A stretch of 64,000 nt of DNA from Chitinispirillaceae bacterium (lineage in GTDB: Bacteria > Fibrobacterota > Chitinivibrionia > Chitinivibrionales > Chitinispirillaceae), in the NCBI GenBank assembly GCA_016929595.1, contig JAFGIN010000027.1, forward strand, positions 111,705 through 175,704, read 5' to 3'. Shown piece by piece: positions 17,395 through 26,392 of the stretch. The notes under the pieces were generated by a model. It searched no databases. It had not been told where the DNA came from and saw only the letters and a program-made list of their open reading frames with translations. Numbering within the stretch: the first letter of the stretch is position 1; each line of letters begins with the position of its first letter. The position numbers and the translations under genes are program-made.

Positions 17395-19089
17395 TTATTT
17401 TTGAAAAACGACCAGTTGGTCGACTGTTCTCTGATTCATATAGCATAGTTTTATCCAGTCCGCATTAACTGCTTTGTTCAGTATCCGAACTTCATCGATT
17501 CCGCCTTTGAAATGGAAGATACCTTCTTCAAGTGGTGTACTCGTCTGTTTTGAAAACCTCCCGATATACAGATCATTTGAAGTAGTTCTGGTAGCAGGAT
17601 AGGGCCACAAATCTAAAGTGGTGTCGACAAGAACTCCATTGCAATAAAAAAATTGCTTTTTGCCTTCACGCACTCCGACAATAAACGCCCACTGCTTTTC
17701 TGATGCAGGAGTGCTGAGTGTCTGCCATTTGTCTTTATCGCTGAATTCCACAAATTCCCACAACGGAGCCGACCTGCTTGCAACCGAGATATATGTTGAT
17801 CTGAGATAATATTGCTCGAATCCCTTTGAAACAATACAGTGCGACTGATTGTCCATCGTATCAAGACGAGCCCAGGCACAAACCGTATAATAACTGTTTT
17901 CAGGAAAATTCAATGTACCATCAGCGGTATTCTGCATGGTAATAAAATCCCTCTTACCATCAAACATCGCACAATTTCCAATTACTCCCTTGCCTGTTTC
18001 AGGAAATGCAGTGTCCGGAGAAGTCCCGTGAAATCTATTGACAGTAGCATCATTGAACTGTCCACCCGCAATTCCATCACCAAGATGCCATACTCCCTGA
18101 AATCCCACACTTGTGTCAAAAACTGCAGACCCGGCATCAATCGTTCCACTCCCCCCGGCTCCGTTCCAGTACATTGCTATCGACTGTGTTGAATTGTTAC
18201 CATAGATGGTATCAACCTTTACCCAGATTTCAGCACACTCACGTTCATTATCCCAGCGCTCGATCTCAAACGGCAGTATGCTGCTTTCCTCCCGTGTAAA
18301 GTGCAGGCCAGTCCCGTCATCTTTTATCTCATTGAAATTGAAATTTGTGTTGTCCAGACGTATCAGGACAGGGAAATCATATACATCACTGTTTATCGCA
18401 GCTCCATCCTGTGCAGTATTGAGTGTAATTTGAAGATATCCACCCGATATTTCAGATTCTATTAAGGTTACACCACCGGAACTGACAACAATATCGTTTC
18501 GTAAAACACTTGTCTGATTACTGTTAATATCTGATGACACAAGCGCCGGCAGGGTTGTTGCCGGAACAGAATCTATGGTCACCGTATCCGATCCAGGGGT
18601 AATGAACGCCTTGAGCTTTGTTCCGGGGACAAACAGATATCCGTCTGTACTTCCGGAAACAATAACTTTAAGCATACCGGGTATATGAAGCGTGTCACAA
18701 GGAAGTTTACTGATACTATCATTGACAGTTATCACATTGAATCGCAGCAGGCGGCTACCATCATGAACATTAACCGCTTCGACCGAATACATTCCGGAAT
18801 CAGGAGCCTCTATTGAAAAAACGCCATCAGCATCCGTTAACGTACATCTGGGCAGAGCCATCGATGAATCAGTTACCGGGTTATAGTCCGAAGTAATCAA
18901 TGAAACCTTAACATCTGCTGCGGCATAACCATCAAGACCGATGATCATCCCGGTAACAACCGGATTGCCGCCGCGGGTCCCTCCGCCGGACAGAGGATCT
19001 GAACATCCGGTAATCATGATTACTACTGTAATGAGTATCAGCGTAAACAGAATAATCGGTAATTGCCCCTGTTTTCGTTTCATATTCAT
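17395..19089 (-). CDS. Lipoprotein with carboxypeptidase-regulatory-like, DUF2341 and LamG domains
   Basis: Lipobox MITGC at about 25-29, followed by the linker SDPLSGGGTRGGNPVVTG. Domains: carboxypeptidase-regulatory-like at about 45-115 (GMIIGLDGYAAADVKVSLIT), DUF2341 at about 235-320 (DFPVLIRLDNTNFNF ... AEIWVKVDTI ... SIAMYWNGAG), and LamG/concanavalin-like at about 330-555 (FQGVWHLGDG, GGIDEVRILNKAVNADWIKL). The DUF2341-LamG pairing is common in surface carbohydrate-binding proteins. Its ATG overlaps the stop of the TIGR02147 regulator by 4 bases, so the two form one operon. Confidence 0.88.
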   Translation of the reverse strand: MNMKRKQGQLPIILFTLILITVVIMITGCSDPLSGGGTRGGNPVVTGMIIGLDGYAAADVKVSLITSDYNPVTDSSMALPRCTLTDADGVFSIEAPDSGMYSVEAVNVHDGSRLLRFNVITVNDSISKLPCDTLHIPGMLKVIVSGSTDGYLFVPGTKLKAFITPGSDTVTIDSVPATTLPALVSSDINSNQTSVLRNDIVVSSGGVTLIESEISGGYLQITLNTAQDGAAINSDVYDFPVLIRLDNTNFNFNEIKDDGTGLHFTREESSILPFEIERWDNERECAEIWVKVDTIYGNNSTQSIAMYWNGAGGSGTIDAGSAVFDTSVGFQGVWHLGDGIAGGQFNDATVNRFHGTSPDTAFPETGKGVIGNCAMFDGKRDFITMQNTADGTLNFPENSYYTVCAWARLDTMDNQSHCIVSKGFEQYYLRSTYISVASRSAPLWEFVEFSDKDKWQTLSTPASEKQWAFIVGVREGKKQFFYCNGVLVDTTLDLWPYPATRTTSNDLYIGRFSKQTSTPLEEGIFHFKGGIDEVRILNKAVNADWIKLCYMNQRTVDQLVVFQK

Positions 19090-19928
19090 GACCTGCTCTT
19101 TTTTTTAGTCAAGGGGAACATCTGCATGTTTATCTGATACACATTATCCGGAATATCCTTCTCTGCAGCAGCCATGCTCAGAAGTTCATCGGAAAAGGTT
19201 CTGATCCGCTCTTTCATTCTCATAAAAGTCGTTGAACTCACACTTAATGTCAGCCCTTGAAATTCCCGCTCGTCACTTGAATTCTTATCCAGTGACTCCC
19301 GTGCCCTTTCGAGCATCCCTGTATGATAGTTTTTCAATGCTACGGACTGTATCTGATACTCAGATGATAACACTTTATCTGAAGCATGCCATATCCCGTC
19401 ATTCTCATATATCAGGCCAAGCTCCTTTAAGAGTTCTATCGACTTGCGAATTTTAGCAGGACTCACTGCAGGTTCGATACACCGGGAAACTGCCTCAGCA
19501 TCACATCCCAGCCCCACATGAGTTATCAACTCTCTCACAACTGCATGATACCATTCAGAAAAATATTCATACTGCTGAAGATCGAGAAATTTTACTGATG
19601 ATCTTCCCCTGAGGCTGACCATCTCACCAAAATACCTGTTTTTTTCATTATTGTTTGAAGCATTGTTAAAATTGACAAGAGCTTCGAAATAAGCAATTTC
19701 CTTCGCACCAAGTTCCATCGCTGATGCGTATTTATGCATAGTCTGAATTGTAAGATTCTGACGGTTTGTAAGAATATCTTTGAGAAGACTTGCTGAAACT
19801 CCGGCTTTCTGAGCAAAAGACCTGTATGAAAACCCTCTGACAACAAGCTTCTCCCGGTTAAAATAATCCGTCAGGAAAAAACGATAATCAACATAATCGA
19901 AGATGGAAATTTTCAGCAGTTCATTCAC
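19086..19928 (-). CDS. TIGR02147 family regulator (DUF4423), copy 1
   Basis: The GTG at 19928 is chosen because AAAGG lies 6-7 bases before it and the family pattern starts just after (ISIFDYVDYRFFLTDYF); a frame-only ATG at 19970 adds 14 residues without support. The N-terminus holds a helix-turn-helix (SYRSFAQKAGVSASLLKDIL, TNRQNLT), the middle the YFSEWYHAVVRELI segment typical of DUF4423, and the end VYQINMQMFPLTK. The family was defined from Fibrobacter succinogenes paralogues and is treated as transcriptional regulators. It is cotranscribed with the DUF2341/LamG lipoprotein. Confidence 0.9.
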   Translation of the reverse strand: MNELLKISIFDYVDYRFFLTDYFNREKLVVRGFSYRSFAQKAGVSASLLKDILTNRQNLTIQTMHKYASAMELGAKEIAYFEALVNFNNASNNNEKNRYFGEMVSLRGRSSVKFLDLQQYEYFSEWYHAVVRELITHVGLGCDAEAVSRCIEPAVSPAKIRKSIELLKELGLIYENDGIWHASDKVLSSEYQIQSVALKNYHTGMLERARESLDKNSSDEREFQGLTLSVSSTTFMRMKERIRTFSDELLSMAAAEKDIPDNVYQINMQMFPLTKKKSRS

Positions 19929-20077
19929 CGAAATACCTTTTTTACCTTTCCTGAAAAGTAATATAAACAAAAAAATGTTTAAAATGTATTTATTTTTTTT
20001 AAACTCCGAACTTTTTTCATTGTAACCTATTGTTTTTATTACTAATATATTTTTTTAGCAATATTTTACTCTTGTTT

Positions 20078-20087
20078 TTCCGAACAT
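20078..20087 (-). promoter_or_regulatory. Third ATGTTCGGAA copy, upstream of TIGR02147 copy 1
   Basis: Exact inverted copy of the decamer found twice before the CE1 esterase. It lies about 150 bases upstream of the regulator start, in very T-rich DNA. A relaxed copy (agttcggagt, minus strand) is at about 20001-20010. The 330-370-base gap between the regulator and the PL9 gene holds no gene; divergent promoters for both are expected here. Confidence 0.35.
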
Positions 20088-20300
20088 TAAAACAGATTTT
20101 TTTTTGTTACTATACAGCAGGCCTCCAGAATAAAACCAAAACAATACTGAAATAAGTGTACTTAACCGTTGCACCAGAAGAATACTACATTTTTTATCAT
20201 TGAGTACTATATTATATAGTACCGAAGCGTAATGCAGACTTTAATCCCCGATTCTGGTATAAGCTCTAAATGATAAAAGCATCAGACAAGGATAGTTACT

Positions 20301-21724
20301 ATGCATAAAGTTGTTGAGCAAATCTATAAAAACCTATTCGTATTTATCTCTCTTTCAGGTACAATTTTTTCGACAAGCTATTACGTCTCTACCGAAGGCA
20401 ACGACTCGTATGCTGGAACCAGAGACAACCCATTCAAGTCGATTCCGGTAGCAATTGGAAAAGCAGTTGCAGGAGATACGATAAGTATTACTTCCGGAAC
20501 TTATTCATTCAGCACTCCTGTTAAAATTGGTAAAAATGGTACTTCTGAAAAGCGAATTCACCTTATCGGTTCAAAAGACTCCCGCCCGGTTCTTAATTTT
20601 TCATCCATGAGTTTAGCTGGCGGCAATCAGGGAATAATTCTCAATGGAGACTACTGGCACATAAAAGGTCTCATCATTAAAGGTGCGGGAGATAACGGCC
20701 TTCTGATTCAGGGTGGAAGCAATAATACAATCGAATTTTGCGATTTTTTAGACAACCGCGATTCCGGCTGCCAGCTTAAGGGTGGCGCTTCAAACAACAG
20801 GATTATTAATTGTGACTCCTATAATAACCGCGATCCCGATGAAGGCGACGCGGATGGCTTTGCTCCGAAGATGGATGTCGGTTCAGGAAACAGATTCATT
20901 GGATGCCGTCCTGGAACAATTCCGATGATGGATGGGATGGCTATTTGCGTGGCGCAGATGATGTCAGCACAACACTTGAAAACTGCTGGTGTTTTCACAA
21001 TGGATTCCGCAAGGATGGAAGTGCAAGCACCGGTAATGGAAACGGGTTTAAAATGGGAGGCAGTGATGATAAGAAGCTGAAACACAACTTTACTCTTATT
21101 CGCTGTCTCGCCTTTTCAAATCGGGTAAAAGGATATGATCAGAATAACAACCGGGGCGCAATGAGCTTATACAACTGCACCGGTTTCAGCAATGGAATCA
21201 ACTACTCCATCGACGGTAGCTCCAGCACTCTGACAGTCAAAAACTGCATTTCATCAGGAACTGGTTCAAACACTCTCAAAGGCGGCACACAGTCATCAAA
21301 TAACATGAATGTTGCATCATCGCAGTTTGTAAGTGTCGACCCGGAATCAGCATCTTCTCCACGAAAAAAAAATGGTAGTTTACCTGATATCACATTCATG
21401 CATCTGGTAAATAACAGTTCATTGATTGATGCAGGAGAAAGCATCACCAATGTAACCTTTAATGGAGATAAACCGGATCTGGGTTGTTTTGAATTTGAGC
21501 CCCCGACATCAATTCTTTACGCTCAAAAATCAGACCATTCATCTTTTTTAACTGATAAAAAAACGGTGACATCAATTATACTGCGAACCGGTATTACTGA
21601 AATCGACACTAAAAGACAACTGTTTTCTCTCAATGGCAGAAGATATACATCTCATAGGAACGTTAAGGCGAACCTATCAGCTATTGTTCTTTCTGTTAAT
21701 GAACTGGACAGACTATCGAAATAA
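20301..21724 (+). pseudogene. PL9-type pectate lyase, split by a single-base frameshift near 20910
   Basis: Frame 1 (20301 to about 20910) has a signal peptide and PL9 features: YYVSTEGNDSYAGTRDNPF, beta-helix coils, and GDADGFAPKMDVGSG. At codon 203 (GCR) the frame is lost: CGTCCTGG stands where CGT-GCC-TGG would continue the fold. From there frame 2 reads WNNSDDGWDGY (calcium-binding Asp set known in Pel9A), NGNGFKMGG (catalytic Lys region), further coils and a type IX-like tail (QLFSLNGRRYTSHRNV). One missing base explains the break. It could be a sequencing error, a real recent mutation or, less likely, programmed frameshifting. GH74 follows after 21 bases. Confidence 0.87.
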
Positions 21725-21745
21725 TTATTTGTCAGGATGGTAACC

Positions 21746-24472
21746 ATGCTGCTCCGTACTGCAATTGTACCGATCATTCTACTATTTACATCTATCAAAA
21801 CCAGATCAGCTGAATCCTTTTCCTGGACCTCTGCAGCGATTGGCGGTGGTGGATTTGTGTCATCAATAGTAACTTCACCGCTTGAAAAAAATCTCTATTA
21901 CGCCCGTACCGATGTAGGCGGAGCGTACCGATGGCAGCAGTCTTCAAAAAGGTGGACACCGATGATGGATTGGGTTGACGATTCCGAGCGCGGGCTGCTT
22001 GGCGTCGAAGCTATCGCAGTTGACCCTGCAACACCGGGCAAGGTCTATATGGTCGCGGGAACCTCCTATTTCAATGATGGACGCACCGCGTTCCTGCGCT
22101 CTATGAATCATGGAAACTCCTGGGATATTATTTACACATGGGACACTGTGGGAGCAAAAGGATCACCTGTAAATAAATTCTTCGCTCATGGTAATGGTAT
22201 GGGAAGAGGTAACGGCGAAGCGCTCGCTATCGACCCGGAGAATTCAAACATTCTTCTTTACGGATCAAAGGGGAAAGGTCTTTTTCGCTCCACAGATAAC
22301 GGAACTACCTGGAATCACGTTGACGGTTTTACGACCGCTGCAACTTTCGATACTACCTGGAATGGTTCAGGATTCTCATTCGTTACCTTCGCCCCGGGTA
22401 ACTCGAATATTGTGTATGCCGGTTTTCTCAGAGAAAAAGACAATGTGTTTCAATCAAATGATGGCGGTAGTACCTGGTCACTTATTCCAGGAAGAATTAA
22501 ACCAGCAACCAAAGGTGGTTACGAGCCGCGTCTTATGCCGCAGCGCATCGCAATCAAACCTGATGGATCCGAACTTTACATTACATTTGGTGATGGAGCC
22601 GGACCTCATACGATGGCCTGGGATGAAGGATGGGGTCCTATAAAAGACTGGTTCAATCGCGGCGCTGTTTTAAAATATTCTGTCTCTTCGTCAACATGGA
22701 CAGATATCTCTCCTGAAAACTATATCGATCCAGGTGACAATTCAAACGTAAGCCATTACAATACCGATTCAATCTACGTCGCATGCTACAGCGGTATTTC
22801 TCTTAATCCCCTGAATCCCCTTGAAATGGTTATTTCATCAATTGGTTACCGTGGACCACAGTTCTGGTACAACGAAAGCGCCGATAAATGGAAAGATCAA
22901 TGGGGAAGCAACATTTTTTACACCACTGATGGTGGGGCGCACTGGATTCCCTCTTTTCAATATTACTGGATGGATGGCGGGGTGTATCCATCAGCGAAAC
23001 AGATGAATGAAAATGGCATCGGATGGATGTTCAACAGCTCTATTCACTGGGTTGGCTGTGTGGCCATGGATCCTTTCGATCCCAAACATATACTTGTCAC
23101 TTCGGGAAATGGTATTTTTGAAACCGCTGATATTACGGCATATACCATTGACTCATCAAAATCTCCGGTTCTCCAGCAGCGTACAGAATGGAAGGTTCTC
23201 TCTCATGGTATTGAAGAAACAGTGCCTTTGGAGATCGTAAGTATCACCAATGGTCCACTTATCTCTGTCATTGGCGACTATGATGGGTTCCGCCACGATG
23301 ATGTCACCAAGTATCCGGCTTTCCGTCATCAGACAAATGTCAGTGGTACAATGGTTAGCCTGGGAACGACAAGGGCTCTTGCATGGGCTCCCAAAGGGGG
23401 ACGACTTGTCAAAGGAACCGATGCACTAAGTGTCAATCCAACAGGAAACAATGATGTTCCAATCTCCCCTATCCAGTTCAGCAGCGATACTGGCAGAACC
23501 TGGACTGTTGCAACATACGAGAATATTCCCGGTCAATACAAACGCAGTGAATGTGTCGCAATCTCTTCCGATGGTAAAGTCACCCTCTGGGTTCCAACAC
23601 ATAAGACCGTTAATGGAAACGATATCCTGGGCAACTATCCGGTGCAGCGTTATGAGAACAGCGCCTGGACAGAGGTAAAGGATATCAACGGTGCCTGGGT
23701 TTCAGGAGACCCAGAAACTGCTGATGTTTTCTATGCGTATCAAAAAAGTGAGGGGTCATTTTTCAAGAGCAGCGATAAAGGTGTCACTTTCCAGAAAATC
23801 TCAACACCCGGCACCGGTAACTGGAGAAAATTCCGCCTGGTTCCGGGAAAAACAGGTGATATCTGGCTTCCACTTGGTAAAAACGGACTCTCCCGTTCAA
23901 TGGATGGAGGCACGGCATTCAGTGCTGTTGGATCAGTATCATATTGTGAAGCTGTTGGTTTTGGTAAAGCTGCTGAGAGCAAATCGTTTCCAACCGTATA
24001 CATATTCGGTACTGTCAATAATGTAACCGGGGTATTTCAATCAACCAATGAAGGTATGAGCTGGACACGTGTAAATGATGATGCACATGAATATGGCGGT
24101 CTTGCTAATGGAGAGTTCATTTCCGGAGATATGAATCTCTTCGGTGCAGTATACATGAGCACCGCTGGACGCGGTATCGCCTGCAGACTACCGTCATCGA
24201 TGGTATCTGCCCGCAGGATCACCACCAAAAATAACCTGACAACAGGATTTCCATGGTATCTGAAGCGAAACATACTTCACATCACGCCTGAAAAAAATTC
24301 ATTTGTAAAAGTCTCAATGTATACATTGTCAGGAAAACATCTCTTCAGCAAACAATACTCCAATCCAACCCGAATACATCTGGACAATACAGTGCCTGCC
24401 AGAGGGATTAAAGTACTGGTAATAGACAATGGGACAGTAGGTGAAAACATACGAATCAGCAGTTTCAGATAA
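21746..24472 (+). CDS. Secreted GH74 xyloglucanase with Por-type tail
   Basis: AGGA stands 8 bases before the ATG at 21746; an in-frame ATG at 21737 has no spacing to it. Signal peptide, then two seven-bladed propellers of the GH74 family. Signatures: YYARTDVGGAYRW with catalytic Asp (about residue 56 from this start), GMGRGNGEALAIDP, FRSTDNGTTW-type Asp-box repeats, and GDYDGFRHDD with the second catalytic Asp near residue 511. The last ~75 residues are a tail-like domain (VSMYTLSGKHLFSKQYS). It probably shares a transcript with the PL9 gene, linking pectin and xyloglucan attack. Confidence 0.93.
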   Translation: MLLRTAIVPIILLFTSIKTRSAESFSWTSAAIGGGGFVSSIVTSPLEKNLYYARTDVGGAYRWQQSSKRWTPMMDWVDDSERGLLGVEAIAVDPATPGKVYMVAGTSYFNDGRTAFLRSMNHGNSWDIIYTWDTVGAKGSPVNKFFAHGNGMGRGNGEALAIDPENSNILLYGSKGKGLFRSTDNGTTWNHVDGFTTAATFDTTWNGSGFSFVTFAPGNSNIVYAGFLREKDNVFQSNDGGSTWSLIPGRIKPATKGGYEPRLMPQRIAIKPDGSELYITFGDGAGPHTMAWDEGWGPIKDWFNRGAVLKYSVSSSTWTDISPENYIDPGDNSNVSHYNTDSIYVACYSGISLNPLNPLEMVISSIGYRGPQFWYNESADKWKDQWGSNIFYTTDGGAHWIPSFQYYWMDGGVYPSAKQMNENGIGWMFNSSIHWVGCVAMDPFDPKHILVTSGNGIFETADITAYTIDSSKSPVLQQRTEWKVLSHGIEETVPLEIVSITNGPLISVIGDYDGFRHDDVTKYPAFRHQTNVSGTMVSLGTTRALAWAPKGGRLVKGTDALSVNPTGNNDVPISPIQFSSDTGRTWTVATYENIPGQYKRSECVAISSDGKVTLWVPTHKTVNGNDILGNYPVQRYENSAWTEVKDINGAWVSGDPETADVFYAYQKSEGSFFKSSDKGVTFQKISTPGTGNWRKFRLVPGKTGDIWLPLGKNGLSRSMDGGTAFSAVGSVSYCEAVGFGKAAESKSFPTVYIFGTVNNVTGVFQSTNEGMSWTRVNDDAHEYGGLANGEFISGDMNLFGAVYMSTAGRGIACRLPSSMVSARRITTKNNLTTGFPWYLKRNILHITPEKNSFVKVSMYTLSGKHLFSKQYSNPTRIHLDNTVPARGIKVLVIDNGTVGENIRISSFR

Positions 24473-24493
24473 AGGACTCACTATACATTACTC

Positions 24494-24516
24494 AAATGAG
24501 ATATGACTCATTTTTT
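24494..24516 (+). terminator. Intrinsic terminator after GH74
   Basis: AAATGAG (24494-24500), 6-base loop, CTCATTT (24507-24513), then TTT. It lies 21 bases after the GH74 stop. Confidence 0.7.
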
Positions 24517-24629
24517 CCTCAGGACAGGGCCCTGCAGCTGTTTTTCCTGAGTACATTTTTCTACTGGGGTAAACATAATTTCCCGTCTTTGAGAACCAAT
24601 GGTGATTCGGGAAGTCCTGCAGAATGGTG

Positions 24630-24719
24630 ATTATTATTCCGGTGCAATTAAATATTACTCACTGCAATCTCGCTAAAGCTTATAATTTTGAATCCTGTCC
24701 TTAAGAACAGGCCACCCTC
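24630..24719 (+). repeat. Intergenic repeat family 1, copy B
   Basis: Matches copy A (1675-1759) closely; only 5 differences in a 63-base core. The centre CCTGTCCTTAAGAACAGG is an 18-base palindrome with one mismatch. It lies downstream of GH74 and its terminator, as copy A lies downstream of GH16. Confidence 0.75.
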
Positions 24720-24747
24720 AAAATTTTATTGTTAAAATTATACAAAC

Positions 24748-24985
24748 CTGTAACTCAGCACCCATTGTTTCTTTATTTAAAAACCCGATCATTTTATTTA
24801 ATAAACTTGTTCAGATCTTGTGCATTGCTGGCAATTCCACCATCACCAGTTGCAGCATCAGTTACTGCAAACTCATAAATAAGTACTTATCACCTCTTAT
24901 TGCCAGATTGGGTTTTGCAGTCCAATCGGGAATAGGATTTTCAACCCTGCCTATTTGAAATAGTCATGAATAAACTGTTCTGCGC
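24748..24985 (-). pseudogene. Remnant of a serine hydrolase (beta-lactamase class C-like family)
   Basis: Reading the minus strand across several frames recovers pieces in the right order: AISAEQFIHDYFK; RVENPIPDWTAKPNLAIRGD; YEFAVTDAATGDGGIASNAQ followed by DLNKFIK; and GFLNKETMGAELQ. GDGGIASNAQDLNKFI matches the GDGGIxSxAxDLxxFI motif of PF00144 serine hydrolases. At least three frame breaks and no start region remain, so it is a decayed fragment. It sits in the 955-base region before the second TIGR02147 gene. Confidence 0.5.
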
Positions 24986-25041
24986 TGATGGCCCTTGTTC
25001 ATTTCAACCTGTGACGATTGTCTTAACTGAATAAAAGTGAG

Positions 25042-25062
25042 ATATCACAACAATTGTGATAT
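25042..25062. promoter_or_regulatory. Palindrome ATATCACAA-CAA-TTGTGATAT
   Basis: Perfect 9-base arms with a 3-base spacer in intergenic DNA about 365 bases before the second TIGR02147 gene. Its shape fits a dimeric regulator site; no regulator is identified. Confidence 0.35.
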
Positions 25063-25230
25063 AGCCATTTCAAAATTGGAAGCTGATTTCCTATCAGAAT
25101 AATTGAATGCCATTAATGCAAGCATTATATTTGAGTCATAAGTAAAAAAGGTCAAATTCAATATCAACAATCCCTGGTATGTATACCAATACTCAAAACT
25201 TTCCACTTAAGATGTAAATTTTCACAATTA

Positions 25231-25326
25231 ATTCTATTGTGTTAGGATACCGGAATTGCATCAAAGCGAACATTGATACCGAACTCGGGATAGACGACCG
25301 GGTAAGTAATTCTAACACAGTAGAAT
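25231..25326. repeat. 96-base element with 18-base inverted ends, upstream of TIGR02147 copy 2
   Basis: Left end attctattgtgttaggat (25231-25248) and right end attctaacacagtagaat (25309-25326) are inverted copies with 2 mismatches. The interior has several accgg/ccgg/cggg words. Size and ends fit a miniature element or a long hairpin in the leader of the regulator gene, which starts 101 bases later. Confidence 0.5.
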
Positions 25327-25427
25327 CAAGCCGTATTTTTTTACTGTAATTACAGAAAAGAAGACTGATGGCGTTTTATGATGCATTGTAATGAGCGGTT
25401 ACCCGATAACAAGGTAAAGAATCTATA

Positions 25428-26258
25428 ATGAAAAATGTCCTTCCGGATATTAACGATTATAATGATTTCCGTTGTTTTCTTGAAGAATATCGTATCGTCC
25501 GAAAAAAAGATGATCCTCAATTTACACACAAATATATTTGTGCCAGGCTGGGTTTACCTCATACCCGAGGTTTTTTTAATAATATTGTTAAAGGGCGCAG
25601 GACACTTACCGATTCAAATGTCGAACGTTTCATCAAATTGCTTGAACTTTCGGACGATGATGCACGATATTTTCGGATTCTGGTAAAATATAATCAGGCT
25701 CAAACCAGGCCGGAAAAGGATATATATCTCGGCCAGTTAATAGCACTGAGTAAATCACCTGCCAGGCAACTCGATGAAAAGGCATTTATTTATTACAAAG
25801 ATTGGTACAATAGTGTTATTCGCGCACTATTAGGCATCATCGATTTTGACGGCAACTTTTCTAATCTTGCAAAAAAGGTGTGTCCTTCAATAAGTACAAA
25901 AGCAGCTCGCGATTCGGTCAGACTCCAGCTTGACCTTGGCCTACTTGTAAAAAATAACAGGAATATAATTAAACCTTCAGAAGCGGCGATAGCAACAGGA
26001 CCTCTGATGCGAAATGAAATTATTCAGCAATACCAGTTACAATGTCTTGAACTTGCAAAACAGACTATCAGAGCGCCGGGAAGTAAAAAATACAGCATGT
26101 CAACTAATGTTATTGGTGTTTCGGATGCTGGCTATGAACAACTTATGCAGAAGGTAAAGCAGTTCAAATCTGAAATCCGTGCGCTTATTCAAAAAGACAA
26201 AGAATCCCCATCAAAGGTTTATCATCTCAATATTTTTTTATTTCCGGGATCCGTGTGA
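25428..26258 (+). CDS. TIGR02147 family regulator (DUF4423), copy 2
   Basis: 276 residues. N-terminus DINDYNDFRCFLEEYRIV, then the helix-turn-helix region FTHKYICARLGLPHTRGFFN with IVKGRRTLT, the YYKDWYNSVIRALLG middle segment, and a closing KVYHLNIFLFPGS that parallels the ends of copies 1 (VYQINMQMFP) and 3 (VYHVNFHVFP). It starts at the ATG at 25428 with AAGGT further upstream (13 bases). The next gene on the same strand, 134 bases on, is a lipoprotein, repeating the arrangement of the other two copies. Confidence 0.88.
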   Translation: MKNVLPDINDYNDFRCFLEEYRIVRKKDDPQFTHKYICARLGLPHTRGFFNNIVKGRRTLTDSNVERFIKLLELSDDDARYFRILVKYNQAQTRPEKDIYLGQLIALSKSPARQLDEKAFIYYKDWYNSVIRALLGIIDFDGNFSNLAKKVCPSISTKAARDSVRLQLDLGLLVKNNRNIIKPSEAAIATGPLMRNEIIQQYQLQCLELAKQTIRAPGSKKYSMSTNVIGVSDAGYEQLMQKVKQFKSEIRALIQKDKESPSKVYHLNIFLFPGSV

Positions 26259-26392
26259 AAGTCAAATTTTTCATTGAAGTTTTCATCTTTGAAAATTCGA
26301 AGTGACAAATTTAAAAACTGGTTTTAACAACATACTGTTTTATTAAATTTATCCTATAACTTTTAAAAGCACTATTTCAACAAGGAACAGTA

